A stretch of DNA of 64,000 bases from CAZDXB01 sp964509335 (GTDB lineage Bacteria > Bacteroidota > Ignavibacteria > Kapaibacteriales > UBA2268), in contig CAZDXB010000007.1 of the NCBI GenBank assembly GCA_964509335.1, positions 1 through 64,000 of the forward strand, read 5' to 3'. Within the stretch, counting starts at the first letter, position 1. Each line of letters begins with the position of its first letter. Of this stretch, positions 1 through 8,973 are shown piece by piece. The notes under the pieces were generated by a model that was not told the origin of the DNA, searched no databases, and saw nothing but the letters and a program-made list of their open reading frames with translations. Position numbers and translations under genes: made by a program.

Positions 1-947
1 TTCTCCAAATCCGCCAGGGGCGTCTGCGGCAGGTTCTTTAGCTTATACATAGGATGAAAGCGAGAAAAATGCAAGGGATACTCTTCCAAGCCGTTCTTTC
101 TAAGCCATCTGCACATCTTCCTAATCATATTGAAGTCGTCAGTCCAGTTCGGCACGATTAAATTCGTTATTTCCAGCCAAACGCCCTCTTCGGCTAACAC
201 TTCGAGCGTCCTTAAAACCGGCTTCAAGCCGCCGCTGTTCAGTTTTTTATATACTTTGTCGCTGAAGCTTTTTAAATCAATATTCGCTCCGTCCAAAACC
301 TTGGATATTCTTCGAAGCGGCTTTTCTTTAATATAGCCGCAAGAAATGAAAACGTTCTTGATTCTCTCTCTTTTCGCCAGAACGGCGGTGTCGTAGGAGT
401 ATTCGTAAAAAACGATAGGTTCTCCGTAAGTGTAAGCTATAGTCTCGCAATTATACTTTTTCGCCGCGGCGACGACCTTTTCCGGCATTAAATCCCTGAA
501 GCGCGATTCCTCCGGCTCGATTTGTGATATAGTCCAATTCTGGCAGTTCAGACAACTCAGATTGCATCCCGCCGTAGATAATGAAAACACCCTCGTCGTC
601 GGAAGAAAGTGATACAGCGGCTTTTTTTCGATTGGGTCAACCGCTGCCGAGCAGGGATTGCCGTAAGTTATAGAATATAGCTTCCCGTTTTTATTGATTC
701 TGGTATGGCAGTCGCCTTTTTTGTCGGGATATATTATACATTCGTTCGGGCATAAATCGCAGAAGACCGTCTTGCCCTCGCGGCTGTAGTATCTCGCTTC
801 AATACTCCATTTCCACAAGTCGTTTCCTTGCGCTAAAGCCGCCGCCGGACAACCGATACATAGCGCTCCTCCGCAAGCGAGAGCGGCGCTTTTTATAAAG
901 CTCCTCTTGCTCTCGTCAAAATTCTCTATGTCTTCGCGTTCTTTCAT
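1..947 (-). CDS. AmmeMemoRadiSam-type radical SAM enzyme (AmrS-like), 3' end outside window
   Basis: This is the N-terminal 315 codons of a radical SAM protein running off the left edge. It starts with ATG at 947. The radical SAM cluster motif CNLSCLNC (C128, C132, C135) is preceded by a cysteine-rich segment, CDLCPNEC plus C80, typical of the AmmeMemoRadiSam/PflA-related family. 'AYTYGEPIVFYEY' and 'NIDLKSFSDKVYKKL' are also family-like. Residues 13-40 read SKRSFIKSAALACGGALCIG and then PAAALAQ, resembling a Tat signal with KR in place of RR, so the enzyme may be exported or carry a vestigial leader. The family is known to sit with MEMO1 and AMMECR1 domain proteins, which would lie beyond the left edge. 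The substrate is unknown. Confidence 0.85.
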   Translation of the reverse strand, partial: MKEREDIENFDESKRSFIKSAALACGGALCIGCPAAALAQGNDLWKWSIEARYYSREGKTVFCDLCPNECIIYPDKKGDCHTRINKNGKLYSITYGNPCSAAVDPIEKKPLYHFLPTTRVFSLSTAGCNLSCLNCQNWTISQIEPEESRFRDLMPEKVVAAAKKYNCETIAYTYGEPIVFYEYSYDTAVLAKRERIKNVFISCGYIKEKPLRRISKVLDGANIDLKSFSDKVYKKLNSGGLKPVLRTLEVLAEEGVWLEITNLIVPNWTDDFNMIRKMCRWLRKNGLEEYPLHFSRFHPMYKLKNLPQTPLADLE

Positions 948-1027
948 TTTTATAATATATAAACTACGCAGTCCAAAACAAATTGTTATTTCTTCTTATA
1001 TAAAACGCCGATTTTATACCTCAATAG

Positions 1028-1074
1028 CCCCGTCCCTTAAGGCGGGAATAGGATTAAATAAGTCTAGGACGGGG
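1028..1074. repeat. imperfect inverted repeat in the gap between the radical SAM gene and the lipoprotein gene
   Basis: CCCCGTCC at 1028-1035 is answered by GGACGGGG at 1067-1074. A nested CCCGTCCCTTAAGGCGGG-like hairpin starts at about 1029. It resembles the G/C-rich tips of other intergenic palindromes in the window. The rest of 948-1191 shows no gene. Confidence 0.45.
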
Positions 1075-1191
1075 GGCGCCTACTTTCCGCAATTGAAGGG
1101 GCAAAATCGTTATTTCCTAACCGTTTACGGGGAGAGTCAGAGAGGGGTAAAACAAAAAAGCTCTCCGCGGCGATTAGAGAGGCGTTTGACT

Positions 1192-1605
1192 TTAGGGCTT
1201 TCTGGCTCCTAAGTATTTCCATTCGCCGTTTTTGTCCATATCCTTTTCAAAAATTAATCTGACGACTACGCTCGAATCCTTCGAACTTTGAATTAGCAGA
1301 GTATGCAAGACTGTTTTTGATTCCGGTAATTCGTCGCAACTTTCGGACAGTATAATATATCCCCCGGCAAAATATTTTTTATTTAATTCGATATCGCTTT
1401 TTAGTATTCCGGGATATTTATAATACGACGAAATCAAAGAGGAATCTACGTTAATACTTCCATTCTCGATATTCGAGAGCAAAGAATCCGCGCTATTGAA
1501 CATCAAATTCGCGGCGCGATAATTTTCCTCTTTATCTCCGCAATGACTGCAAGACAAAAAGAAAAACGAGCCGGCGATTAGGATAAGATGTCTCGTAAGC
1601 TTCAT
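1192..1605 (-). CDS. small hypothetical lipoprotein
   Basis: This 137-residue protein begins with a lipoprotein signal: MKLTRHLILIAGSFFFLSC, with a lipobox-like FLSC and Cys19 as the predicted lipidated residue, followed by a second Cys (HCGDKEEN). The mature part is Asp/Ser-rich and ends in EKDMDKNGEWKYLGARKP, a form often seen in small secreted proteins that modify or bind ligands. I recognise no family. It lies 70 bp downstream of archease on the same strand and could be in its transcript. It is probably a cell-envelope lipoprotein. Confidence 0.65.
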   Translation of the reverse strand: MKLTRHLILIAGSFFFLSCSHCGDKEENYRAANLMFNSADSLLSNIENGSINVDSSLISSYYKYPGILKSDIELNKKYFAGGYIILSESCDELPESKTVLHTLLIQSSKDSSVVVRLIFEKDMDKNGEWKYLGARKP

Positions 1606-1675
1606 TAGAGCCTCAATTATTTTGCGATATAAGCGTTCCAGAATAATTTTACAACTTCTAACCTTTTGAAATATA

Positions 1676-2092
1676 TTAAATATCTAAAACGATATACGTC
1701 TCCAAATCGCCGTCGGCGTTTCGTTTGACGTCCGCTTCGTGGTAGGTTACGGCTTTTACGTCCTCGCGGAATTCATCGACTTTAATTCCGGCGAGGCTCG
1801 CCGTTACGTTGGTCTCGCTTACGCTTTCAAACTCCGCCGAACAGAATACGACGCCGCATTGATGGCTCAAAGACAGAGCTTCCGATAGAAAATCAATCAA
1901 CAGCGCCGTTTCGTCAATCGACTCAACTGAAATTTTCTCTTCAAAGCCGATTTCACTATTCTTCGCGCAAATCCCCGGATATATAACTTCGCTCAATCCA
2001 TCCAGCGAAGCGCGGAACAACTCGCCCAAATCCGAACCTCGCGCCAATATCCTTACGTCCGCTTGATGAGGCAACAGTTCGTAGTTTCGCAT
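1676..2092 (-). CDS. archease family protein
   Basis: At 138 residues this is the usual archease length. It has the family landmarks: N-terminal YELLPHQADVRILARG (the H-x-A-D metal-site motif), an ELFRAS.DGLSEV segment, LLIDFLSEALSL in the middle, and the C-terminal VKAVTYHEADV and ETYIVLDI with the terminal Asp. Archease is known as the activator of the RNA ligase RtcB, promoting its guanylylation with divalent metal. rtcB is not in this window, so the partner must be elsewhere or absent. The start is the only ATG compatible with the family N-terminus. Confidence 0.88.
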   Translation of the reverse strand: MRNYELLPHQADVRILARGSDLGELFRASLDGLSEVIYPGICAKNSEIGFEEKISVESIDETALLIDFLSEALSLSHQCGVVFCSAEFESVSETNVTASLAGIKVDEFREDVKAVTYHEADVKRNADGDLETYIVLDI

Positions 2093-2124
2093 AGTGTTAT
2101 TAATGTATTTATTAGCGAATAATA

Positions 2125-2150
2125 TAGGGGCTGAAGATTTTCAGCCCCTA
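2125..2150. repeat. intergenic palindrome with TAGGGGC...GCCCCTA tips
   Basis: TAGGGGCTGAA (2125-2135) and TTCAGCCCCTA (2140-2150) form perfect 11-bp arms around a 4-nt spacer. A near-identical inverted copy lies at 48913-48940. The tip motif is shared with the double hairpin inside the broken RAYT gene at 60470-60581. Confidence 0.75.
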
Positions 2151-2175
2151 CTCTAACGCAAAATCTTGCGTCTCT

Positions 2176-2209
2176 GTCTAATTCCCAAATTGAAATTTGG
2201 GAATTAGAC
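2176..2209. repeat. 16-bp-arm palindrome (AATTCCCAAATT family)
   Basis: GTCTAATTCCCAAATT (2176-2191), spacer GA, then the perfect complement AATTTGGGAATTAGAC (2194-2209). Members with the same or a similar core occur at 38000-38023, 48827-48856, 51246-51275 and 62309-62332. Confidence 0.8.
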
Positions 2210-2229
2210 GTAAATTCAGTCGCCTGCTT

Positions 2230-2255
2230 GGGGCGGACACGTAGGTCGGACCCCC
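2230..2255. repeat. degenerate REP-like hairpin
   Basis: GGGGCGGAC at 2230-2238 faces GTCGGACCCC at 2245-2254, an imperfect inverted repeat ending in CCCCCTA. The shape matches the REP-like hairpins in the RAYT pseudogene at 60470-60581, so this is read as a decayed copy. It sits 15 bp beyond the slipin stop codon. Confidence 0.5.
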
Positions 2256-2270
2256 TATGGTAACCTTACG

Positions 2271-3107
2271 TTACTCCTTCGATTCTTCGCCTTTGTCCTT
2301 TTCGCCTTTATCCTCGTCGCCTAATTCTTTATCGAGATTTTCGATAGCCTCTTTCGTTTTGGCTTTTGCGTTTTCCATAAACGGGGTAAGCATATCGATT
2401 GGCACGGGGAAGATTGTCGTAGAATTCTTTTCCGTAGCCACGTCGGCTAAGGTCTGCAAGAATCGCAATTGCAGGGCTACTGGGTAATCCTGAATTTGCT
2501 TAGCCGCGTCCGAAAGCCTCGTAGCCGCTTGATATTCGCCCTCGGCGTTGATGACTCGCGAGCGTCGCTCTCTTTCGGCTTCCGCTTGCCGAGCCATCGC
2601 CCTCTGCATCTCCAGCGGCAAGTCTATTTGCTTGACTTCCACCGAAGTTACTTTTATTCCCCAAGGCTCGGTGTGGTCGTCGATTATTTGCTGCAACATC
2701 TGATTGATTTTGTCGCGCTCGGACAATATCTCGTCCAAATCCGACTGACCGAGTATGCTCCTCAAAGTTGTTTGCGAAAGCTGGTTAGTCGCGTATAAAT
2801 AATTCTCTACATCGATGACCGCTTTGGCGGAGTCCATTACTCTAAAATAAAGCACGGCGTTCACTTTAATCGAGACGTTGTCTTTCGTTATCACGTCCTG
2901 CGGCTCTATATCCATAACTATAGTCCTCAAGCTGACTTTCGCCATCTTATCGATAAACGGTATCAAGATGAACAAGCCGGGCCCCTTAACGGCTATCAAT
3001 CTGCCGAGACGAAAGACTACCGCTCTTTCGTACTCCTTTAATATCTTGATTGAAGACGCTATCAACAATACCAAAAAGGCTATGATTACAACAAAAGGTA
3101 CAGGCAT
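2271..3107 (-). CDS. slipin (stomatin-like SPFH/Band 7 membrane protein)
   Basis: This 278-residue protein has an N-terminal membrane segment (PFVVIIAFLVLLIASSI), then an SPFH/Band 7 domain with KEYERAVVFRLGRL, GPGLFILIPFID and DVITKDNVSIKVNAVLYFRV. A helical tail follows with MARQAEAERERRSRVINAEG, the signature of bacterial slipins. The C-terminus is highly charged (GDEDKGEKDKGEE). It lies 20 bp downstream of the NfeD gene on the same strand. NfeD-slipin pairs are a conserved operon in bacteria and archaea, and the NfeD protease of Pyrococcus cleaves its stomatin partner. It probably scaffolds a membrane microdomain. Confidence 0.92.
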   Translation of the reverse strand: MPVPFVVIIAFLVLLIASSIKILKEYERAVVFRLGRLIAVKGPGLFILIPFIDKMAKVSLRTIVMDIEPQDVITKDNVSIKVNAVLYFRVMDSAKAVIDVENYLYATNQLSQTTLRSILGQSDLDEILSERDKINQMLQQIIDDHTEPWGIKVTSVEVKQIDLPLEMQRAMARQAEAERERRSRVINAEGEYQAATRLSDAAKQIQDYPVALQLRFLQTLADVATEKNSTTIFPVPIDMLTPFMENAKAKTKEAIENLDKELGDEDKGEKDKGEESKE

Positions 3108-3127
3108 AAATCCTCCTATGTTAAATA

Positions 3128-4408
3128 TTATTTAGATTTGACTTTTAAGGTCAAATTTTTTATTTCGACAATTTCCACTTCGGCGCCTTCGGCTATTTCT
3201 TCGTCGGAAATCGCTTTCCATATTTCCCCGTGAGCTTTGACTCTGCCTTTTTCGCCGGGCTTGATTTCCGATAGAGCGATTCCTTCTTCTCCCGTCAGTC
3301 CTTCGCCTCCGCTGAATTTCTTGCGCGTCTGCGCCCTCAAACCCAGATAAGCTAAAACGACAAAAAATAGCGCCGTTACTATCGCGGCTGTTATTATTAA
3401 ACTCATAGATATACTCTCAAATTGAAAACGAGCGTCTATTAACATTATCGAGCCGAGCAAAAAGCTAATCAATCCGCCGATTGTCAGCAATCCGTAGCTC
3501 GTAACTTTTATTTCGATTATAAACAAAATTATAGCTAAAACGATTAACGCTAAGCCTGAGTAATTTATTGGCAGCATCTGCAAAGAATACGCCGCTATTA
3601 TTATCGATATACCGCCGATAACGCCTGGGAATATAGCTCCGGGATTATACAACTCAAAGAAAATACCGTAAATGCCGATTAGCATAAATATATAAGCTAT
3701 ATTCGGGTCGCTAATCAATTCCAATATCGTAATTCGCCAATCTTTATCGAACTCTTTGACTTCGGCGTCGGCGGTTTTTAATACGACTTCGCCGCTCTTT
3801 GTTTCCACTTTCATACCGTCGGCGGCTTTAAGCAGTGAATCCAAAGTCGAGGCGATTATATCAATTGCGCCGTTTTCGTAAGCTTCGTTTTCGCTTTGAG
3901 CTATGCTCTGTCTGACGGTTTTTTCCGCCCAATCTTCGTTTCTGTTTCGCTTTTGAGCTATGCTGCGAACGAAAGCCGCGGCGTCGTTTTCTACTTTGTC
4001 GTTCATAACGCCGCTGGTATCCATACCGCCGCCGATTCCGACCGGATGCGCCGCGCCTATATTAGTGCCGGGCGCCATAGCCGCTATATTCGCCGAAAGC
4101 GTAATGAATACTCCCGCCGAACCCGCTCTCGAGCCGCTCGGAGACACGTAAACAATCACTGGAACGGACGAAGCGAATATAGTCTTTACTATATCGCGGG
4201 TAGCTTCCAGCAAACCGCCGGGCGTGTCTAATAATATAATCGCCGCCTCATAGGCGTTTTCTTCGGCGTATTCTATTCCGCTTTTCATATATTCCGCCAC
4301 CGCCGGACCTATGCCTCCGTCAACTTTAATCGTTAAAACTCTATTCTCGGCTCTGAGAGAGGCGGTCAAAGCTATAGCGAGCGATAGTAGAACTAATATC
4401 TTTTTCAT
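3128..4408 (-). CDS. NfeD family membrane serine protease
   Basis: At 426 residues this is a full-length NfeD1b-type protein. It has a signal peptide (residues 1-20), a ClpP-like protease domain, about four membrane helices (roughly 225-355) and a C-terminal OB-fold NfeD domain (GEKGRVKAHGEIWKAISDEE). The catalytic Ser97 lies in SRAGSAGVF and Lys138 in MNDKVENDAA; these match the Ser/Lys dyad positions of the characterised Pyrococcus homologue. DTPGGLLEAT is also typical. It acts at the cytoplasmic membrane and is co-transcribed with the slipin gene downstream. Its start is 131 bp from the divergent T9SS cargo gene, and that gap must hold both promoters. Confidence 0.93.
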   Translation of the reverse strand: MKKILVLLSLAIALTASLRAENRVLTIKVDGGIGPAVAEYMKSGIEYAEENAYEAAIILLDTPGGLLEATRDIVKTIFASSVPVIVYVSPSGSRAGSAGVFITLSANIAAMAPGTNIGAAHPVGIGGGMDTSGVMNDKVENDAAAFVRSIAQKRNRNEDWAEKTVRQSIAQSENEAYENGAIDIIASTLDSLLKAADGMKVETKSGEVVLKTADAEVKEFDKDWRITILELISDPNIAYIFMLIGIYGIFFELYNPGAIFPGVIGGISIIIAAYSLQMLPINYSGLALIVLAIILFIIEIKVTSYGLLTIGGLISFLLGSIMLIDARFQFESISMSLIITAAIVTALFFVVLAYLGLRAQTRKKFSGGEGLTGEEGIALSEIKPGEKGRVKAHGEIWKAISDEEIAEGAEVEIVEIKNLTLKVKSK

Positions 4409-4539
4409 TTGAGCAAATTTATTTATGATTATTCTTTATTTCTTTCTTCGCTAATTTTAATTTAATACTTAACTTTAATATTCTGAAATATTATTATAAC
4501 TAAATTTGTTAATATTTGAAAATTTAGGCGAAAACAAAA

Positions 4540-7500
4540 ATGAAAATTTTAAAAATACTATCGCTATTATTGATTTGCAGCGGAATAAGCCAAGCGCAAA
4601 CATTATTTCAAATCAGCTCCCAAGGAGAGATTTCGGGCGAAGCTCTCGCCCAAAGCGAACAAGGGGATATGGTCGTCGCCGGATATTATCAAGGCTCCGT
4701 AAATTTCAATCCTAACGGAAGCGATATTCTAAACAGCGAACTCGGCGGCAAAGACGTATTCTTCGCCAAATACGACAAAAACGGCGAGTTCAAATGGGCT
4801 AAAAGCTTTGGCAGCGGTGGAATAGATATTCCCACCGACGTGGAAATAGACCGAGGCGGCAATATATACGTCGCCGGTTACTTCGGCGCGCTCGACGTGC
4901 CGGGCAGATTTATCGACCTCGACCCGAGCGACGATGAAGCAAAATTCATCGGCGAAGGCGGCATCGACGCTTTTCTCGCTAAATACGATTCGCTCGGCAA
5001 CTACCTTTGGGGCTTTATACTCGGCAATATCGACGGAAATACTACCGATATTATATGGGACATATCGATAAACTATACCGACGAAATATTTATAGCCGGC
5101 TCTTTCGCGGGCGTAGTAGATTTCAATCCGCGTTTCGACAGGGACAGAATCGCTTGCCCAACCGACGGCAACGGCGTTTTTGTCGTCAAATACGACGAAG
5201 GCGGCAAAAATATATGGACGAGCGTCGTAGGGTGCGACGTAAACGAGCCTTTGTTCGAAGGTTCCGCTTCAGTCGCGGCGGACGGCAGCGGGGGCTGTTT
5301 TATTGGCGGGTCTTTCCGCGACACGGCGAAATTTAATCCGGAAGGCGATTTTGCCTTTCCGGTAGTTAGCGCCGGCGAAACCGACGTTTTTTTAGCGAAA
5401 TACTCTAGCTATGGCAAATTAAAATATAGAGGCGGTTTTGGCGGCGAAGGAAAAGAAACGCTCGGTCCGGGCGCTTTTAAGATGAGCGCCGACGGCGCTA
5501 TTTACGTTGCTGGAACTTTTGAAGGGAAATGCGACTTTTACGCCGGAATAGGCGAATATGAAATTGAAAACGAAAGCGACAGCGCGTCGATATTCCTAGC
5601 GTCTTATTCTCAGACGGGAACTTTGCAGTGGGCGAACGCTCTGCAATCCGACGGTTTCTCGGACTCGCCGACTCGCTTAGATTTTGACTATGAGGACGCT
5701 GTTGTTCTTTCCGGTTGGTTTCGCGGAGCGATGGATTTCGACCCGTACGGCTCTTGCGTTCTTAACTCGAACGGAAAAGACGGCGCGGGCGACGCTTTTT
5801 TGGCAAAATACGATTATACGGGCGGGTTCGTCTGGGCGCGGCGTTTCGGTCAAGTCTTATACGGCGAAGATAGATACGGGACGCTGCAAATAAGTAAAAT
5901 CGGCGGTCTTGTCGTCGATTCCGACGGAAATTCGCTCGTAACGGGCAAATTTTACGGCGACAACGTCGATTTCGACCCCAGCGACGCCGACACTTCTCTT
6001 ACCGCTACTAATTTATGCGATATGTTCGTCGCCGCTTACGATTACGACGGTTATTTATGGCAAAGCGGAGTGGTCAGACCGAGACTAAGAGTTATATCTC
6101 CGAACGGCGGCGAAATCTGGCAAGTAGATTCTCTTAGAACGATAACTTGGGACTACAAACACGTCGATACGGTTGATATAGAATATTCAATCAATTCCGG
6201 CGAGAACTGGTCGGCTGTCGCGAATTCTATACCCGCCGCTTCTTCTTCTTACACTTGGAAAATTCCCGAAGTCGTCTCGGAAAATTGCAGAGTTAAGATT
6301 ACGGATTCAAAGGATTCGAGCGTATATGACATTAGCAACAGAGACTTTCAAATAACCGACCAAATTCAGCCGGAAAAAGTTATATTCGCTATCGAATCGC
6401 CAGCGGGCGCCGACGTTCGCGCGGTAGCCGCCAATCCCGACGGCAAATTCGCCGCCGCCGGCTCTTTCAAGGGAACGATTAATTTGGACAGAGGCAAAGG
6501 TCAAGTTAATTTCAGTTCCGACGGCGCCGAAGATTCTTACGTCGCGAAATACGACGAGACCGGCGATTTGATTTGGGCGTTCAAATTAGGCGAAGAGGGC
6601 GGCGCTTGCCGCGTTTCCGCTTTCGCCGCCGACAAATACGGCAATTTATATCTCGCCGGCTCATTCAGAAATCCGTCTAATGATTACGTAGATTTCGACC
6701 CGTCTTCCGAATCCAACAAAAAGTTAACTTCTCGCGGCGGATACGATTGTTTTTTAGCTAAATACGATGAGGACGGAAATTTCCTCTGGGCGTTCTCTTT
6801 AGGCGACTCCGAAGGCGCGACAAAAGAAGAAATCCTCGACTTGTCTGTCGAACCGAACGGAACCGTATTTATCGCGGGCAACTTTACCGGCTCCGTAGAT
6901 TTCAATCCGGAATTAGGGCAAGATACCATTAACGCGACAAGAGACGAGCTATTTATCGCTAAATACAGCGCAAACGGCAATTTTCACTGGGCGATAGGAA
7001 TAAATCCAAATCTATACAATTTCTCGGCGGAAAAGGGGATTGCAATTGCTCCCGATTACTCGGGCGGCTGTTTCGTCGCGGCTAACTTCGCCGACACCGT
7101 TAACGTCGACCCGAAAGGATATTTGGGCTACGAACTTTTCTCAAAAGGCGAGACGGACGTTTTTCTAGCTAGATACGAAATAAACGGTTATCTCGATTGG
7201 GCTACTCAAATCCAAGGCAAAAAGGGACAGCAAATCAATCCCGGATGCATGAAATACGGAAAGAGCGATAATTTGCTAATAACCGGCGTCTTCAAAGGCA
7301 GAACGACATTCAATCCTGGCTTATACGAAAAAACAATAGAAAACACGGACACTTTGAACGATATATTCATCGCTCAGTATAAGAAAAGCGGCGATTTCGT
7401 TTGGGCTAAGAGCGCGGACGTGAACGGCGAGCCTATGGTCGCCGCGATCGACGATTCCAGCTTTATACTGCTCGGCGGTTATTTCGAGGGAACGGCGAAT

Positions 7501-8973
7501 TTCGGCTTAAGCGAAAGCTCAGCCACTTTAAGCTCCAATGGAAAAGACGGCGCCAAAGACGCGTTCATTACGAAATATTCGAATACCGGAAATTTACTCT
7601 GGACAAATCATTTCGGAGCTGACACCAGCGGCGAACGACTAGAAACGATTGTCCATTCGATTTCGCTCGACTCCAATAATTATATATACGCCGCCGGAAC
7701 TTTCAACGAAAAAGAAGTCGATTTTAATCCGTCCATAAGCGAGAAAACAATACTCAGCTCGGAAGGAGTTAGCGACGGATTCATCGCGAAATACAGAAAC
7801 AACGGCGGTTTATGGATACAAGCGCCCGACACCGCCCGTTTATATTTATTAGCTCCGAACGGCGGCGAGCAGTGGCAAATCGGTTCGGTAAAAAAGATAA
7901 AATGGAAAAGCGAATACATCGACACAGTCGCTATCCAATCTTCAACCGACGGCGGAAATAACTGGAACAACGTCGTCGAATATTACAACGCTAACGCCGG
8001 CTTCTATGAATGGCTCGTTCCGGACGCTCCTTCGGATAGCTGCAAGGTTAAGATATTCGACCCGAATAAAACTTCGAGAGTAGATATAAGCGAGGAAACG
8101 TTCTCGATAGTGGATAAAGTTTTGAAACTGACTTATCCCGACGGCGGCGAAACGCTTGTAGCCGACAATAAAGATACGATACATTGGGAAAGCGAAAATA
8201 TAGAGCGCGTCGATATAAAATTCAGCTCGGACGACGGCGCTAACTGGAAAGATTTGGGCGTTCTCGTTCCCGCTTCTGAAGGTTCGCTTTCTTGGATAGT
8301 TCACAAAACTGAATCGGACTCCTGCAAAATAAGGATTTCCGAGAGCTCTAACAGCCAAATATTCGACGAAACGGATGTCTTTTCCATAGTAATCCCCAAC
8401 AAACCGACTTTAGCTTTACAAAAACCAAACGGCGGCGAAATATGGATAAGCGAGACGACCGAGAATGTTGAATGGGTTAGTTCCAATCTCGATAATATAG
8501 ATATTGAATTATCGACCGACGGCGGATTTAGCTGGGACGCGATTGCTACGCAAGTAAACGCTAACGCCGGCGAATTTGAATGGGAAATCCCAATTATGCC
8601 TTCCGATTCCTGCTTGATTAAAGCGCTCTCGTCGGAGGAAGCCGACGTATTCGACGAAAGCGACTCGCTTTTTGCAATAAAGCTCGACGACCCTGTATAT
8701 GACTTTAACGATTCAGGCATTTTATGCGCCGAAGCATTCCCAAATCCTTTCTCGTCGAAAACGATTATTAAATATAAACTTAAGCGGCCGAGAGCGGCGC
8801 GTTTAATTATTTTCGACAAGCTCGGAAAAGTAATCTATAAATCGCGAAAATCGACAGCCGCCAAAGAAGGAAAATTCGTTTTCGACGCCGCCGACGTTCC
8901 CCAAGGAATTTATTATTATAGAATTAAAGCCGAAAACAGTTCGATTTTCGGAAGGATTCTAAATGTCAGATGA
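4540..8973 (+). CDS. giant T9SS-secreted beta-propeller-repeat protein
   Basis: This 1477-residue secreted protein has a signal peptide (ILSLLLICSGISQAQ) and two blocks of about 55-60-residue repeats (roughly 22-515 and 620-1095). Repeats carry motifs such as DAFLAKYD..GN..WA and V..AG.F.G.VDFNP. Four 'PNGGE.W' domains (Kre9/Knh1-like, near residues 519, 1104, 1200 and 1296) each end in Cys-containing SDSCKVKI segments. A T9SS type A sorting domain starts near 1397 (AEAFPNPFSSKTIIKYKL to the end). It is predicted to be surface-anchored or released. TAAATTTG at 4501-4508 fits a -7 box, but no convincing -33 box precedes it. Its last 11 bp overlap the next gene. Confidence 0.85.
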   Translation: MKILKILSLLLICSGISQAQTLFQISSQGEISGEALAQSEQGDMVVAGYYQGSVNFNPNGSDILNSELGGKDVFFAKYDKNGEFKWAKSFGSGGIDIPTDVEIDRGGNIYVAGYFGALDVPGRFIDLDPSDDEAKFIGEGGIDAFLAKYDSLGNYLWGFILGNIDGNTTDIIWDISINYTDEIFIAGSFAGVVDFNPRFDRDRIACPTDGNGVFVVKYDEGGKNIWTSVVGCDVNEPLFEGSASVAADGSGGCFIGGSFRDTAKFNPEGDFAFPVVSAGETDVFLAKYSSYGKLKYRGGFGGEGKETLGPGAFKMSADGAIYVAGTFEGKCDFYAGIGEYEIENESDSASIFLASYSQTGTLQWANALQSDGFSDSPTRLDFDYEDAVVLSGWFRGAMDFDPYGSCVLNSNGKDGAGDAFLAKYDYTGGFVWARRFGQVLYGEDRYGTLQISKIGGLVVDSDGNSLVTGKFYGDNVDFDPSDADTSLTATNLCDMFVAAYDYDGYLWQSGVVRPRLRVISPNGGEIWQVDSLRTITWDYKHVDTVDIEYSINSGENWSAVANSIPAASSSYTWKIPEVVSENCRVKITDSKDSSVYDISNRDFQITDQIQPEKVIFAIESPAGADVRAVAANPDGKFAAAGSFKGTINLDRGKGQVNFSSDGAEDSYVAKYDETGDLIWAFKLGEEGGACRVSAFAADKYGNLYLAGSFRNPSNDYVDFDPSSESNKKLTSRGGYDCFLAKYDEDGNFLWAFSLGDSEGATKEEILDLSVEPNGTVFIAGNFTGSVDFNPELGQDTINATRDELFIAKYSANGNFHWAIGINPNLYNFSAEKGIAIAPDYSGGCFVAANFADTVNVDPKGYLGYELFSKGETDVFLARYEINGYLDWATQIQGKKGQQINPGCMKYGKSDNLLITGVFKGRTTFNPGLYEKTIENTDTLNDIFIAQYKKSGDFVWAKSADVNGEPMVAAIDDSSFILLGGYFEGTANFGLSESSATLSSNGKDGAKDAFITKYSNTGNLLWTNHFGADTSGERLETIVHSISLDSNNYIYAAGTFNEKEVDFNPSISEKTILSSEGVSDGFIAKYRNNGGLWIQAPDTARLYLLAPNGGEQWQIGSVKKIKWKSEYIDTVAIQSSTDGGNNWNNVVEYYNANAGFYEWLVPDAPSDSCKVKIFDPNKTSRVDISEETFSIVDKVLKLTYPDGGETLVADNKDTIHWESENIERVDIKFSSDDGANWKDLGVLVPASEGSLSWIVHKTESDSCKIRISESSNSQIFDETDVFSIVIPNKPTLALQKPNGGEIWISETTENVEWVSSNLDNIDIELSTDGGFSWDAIATQVNANAGEFEWEIPIMPSDSCLIKALSSEEADVFDESDSLFAIKLDDPVYDFNDSGILCAEAFPNPFSSKTIIKYKLKRPRAARLIIFDKLGKVIYKSRKSTAAKEGKFVFDAADVPQGIYYYRIKAENSSIFGRILNVR

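Noticed and set aside
907..1212. A 101-codon plus-strand frame overlapping the radical SAM start and the gap after it
   Set aside because: Its first part is antisense to the radical SAM gene, the rest crosses a palindromic gap and it has no RBS or recognisable domain.
7942..8819. Long minus-strand open frames within the first T9SS cargo gene
   Set aside because: They run antisense to a clear repetitive cargo protein and arise from its codon bias. They have no domains.
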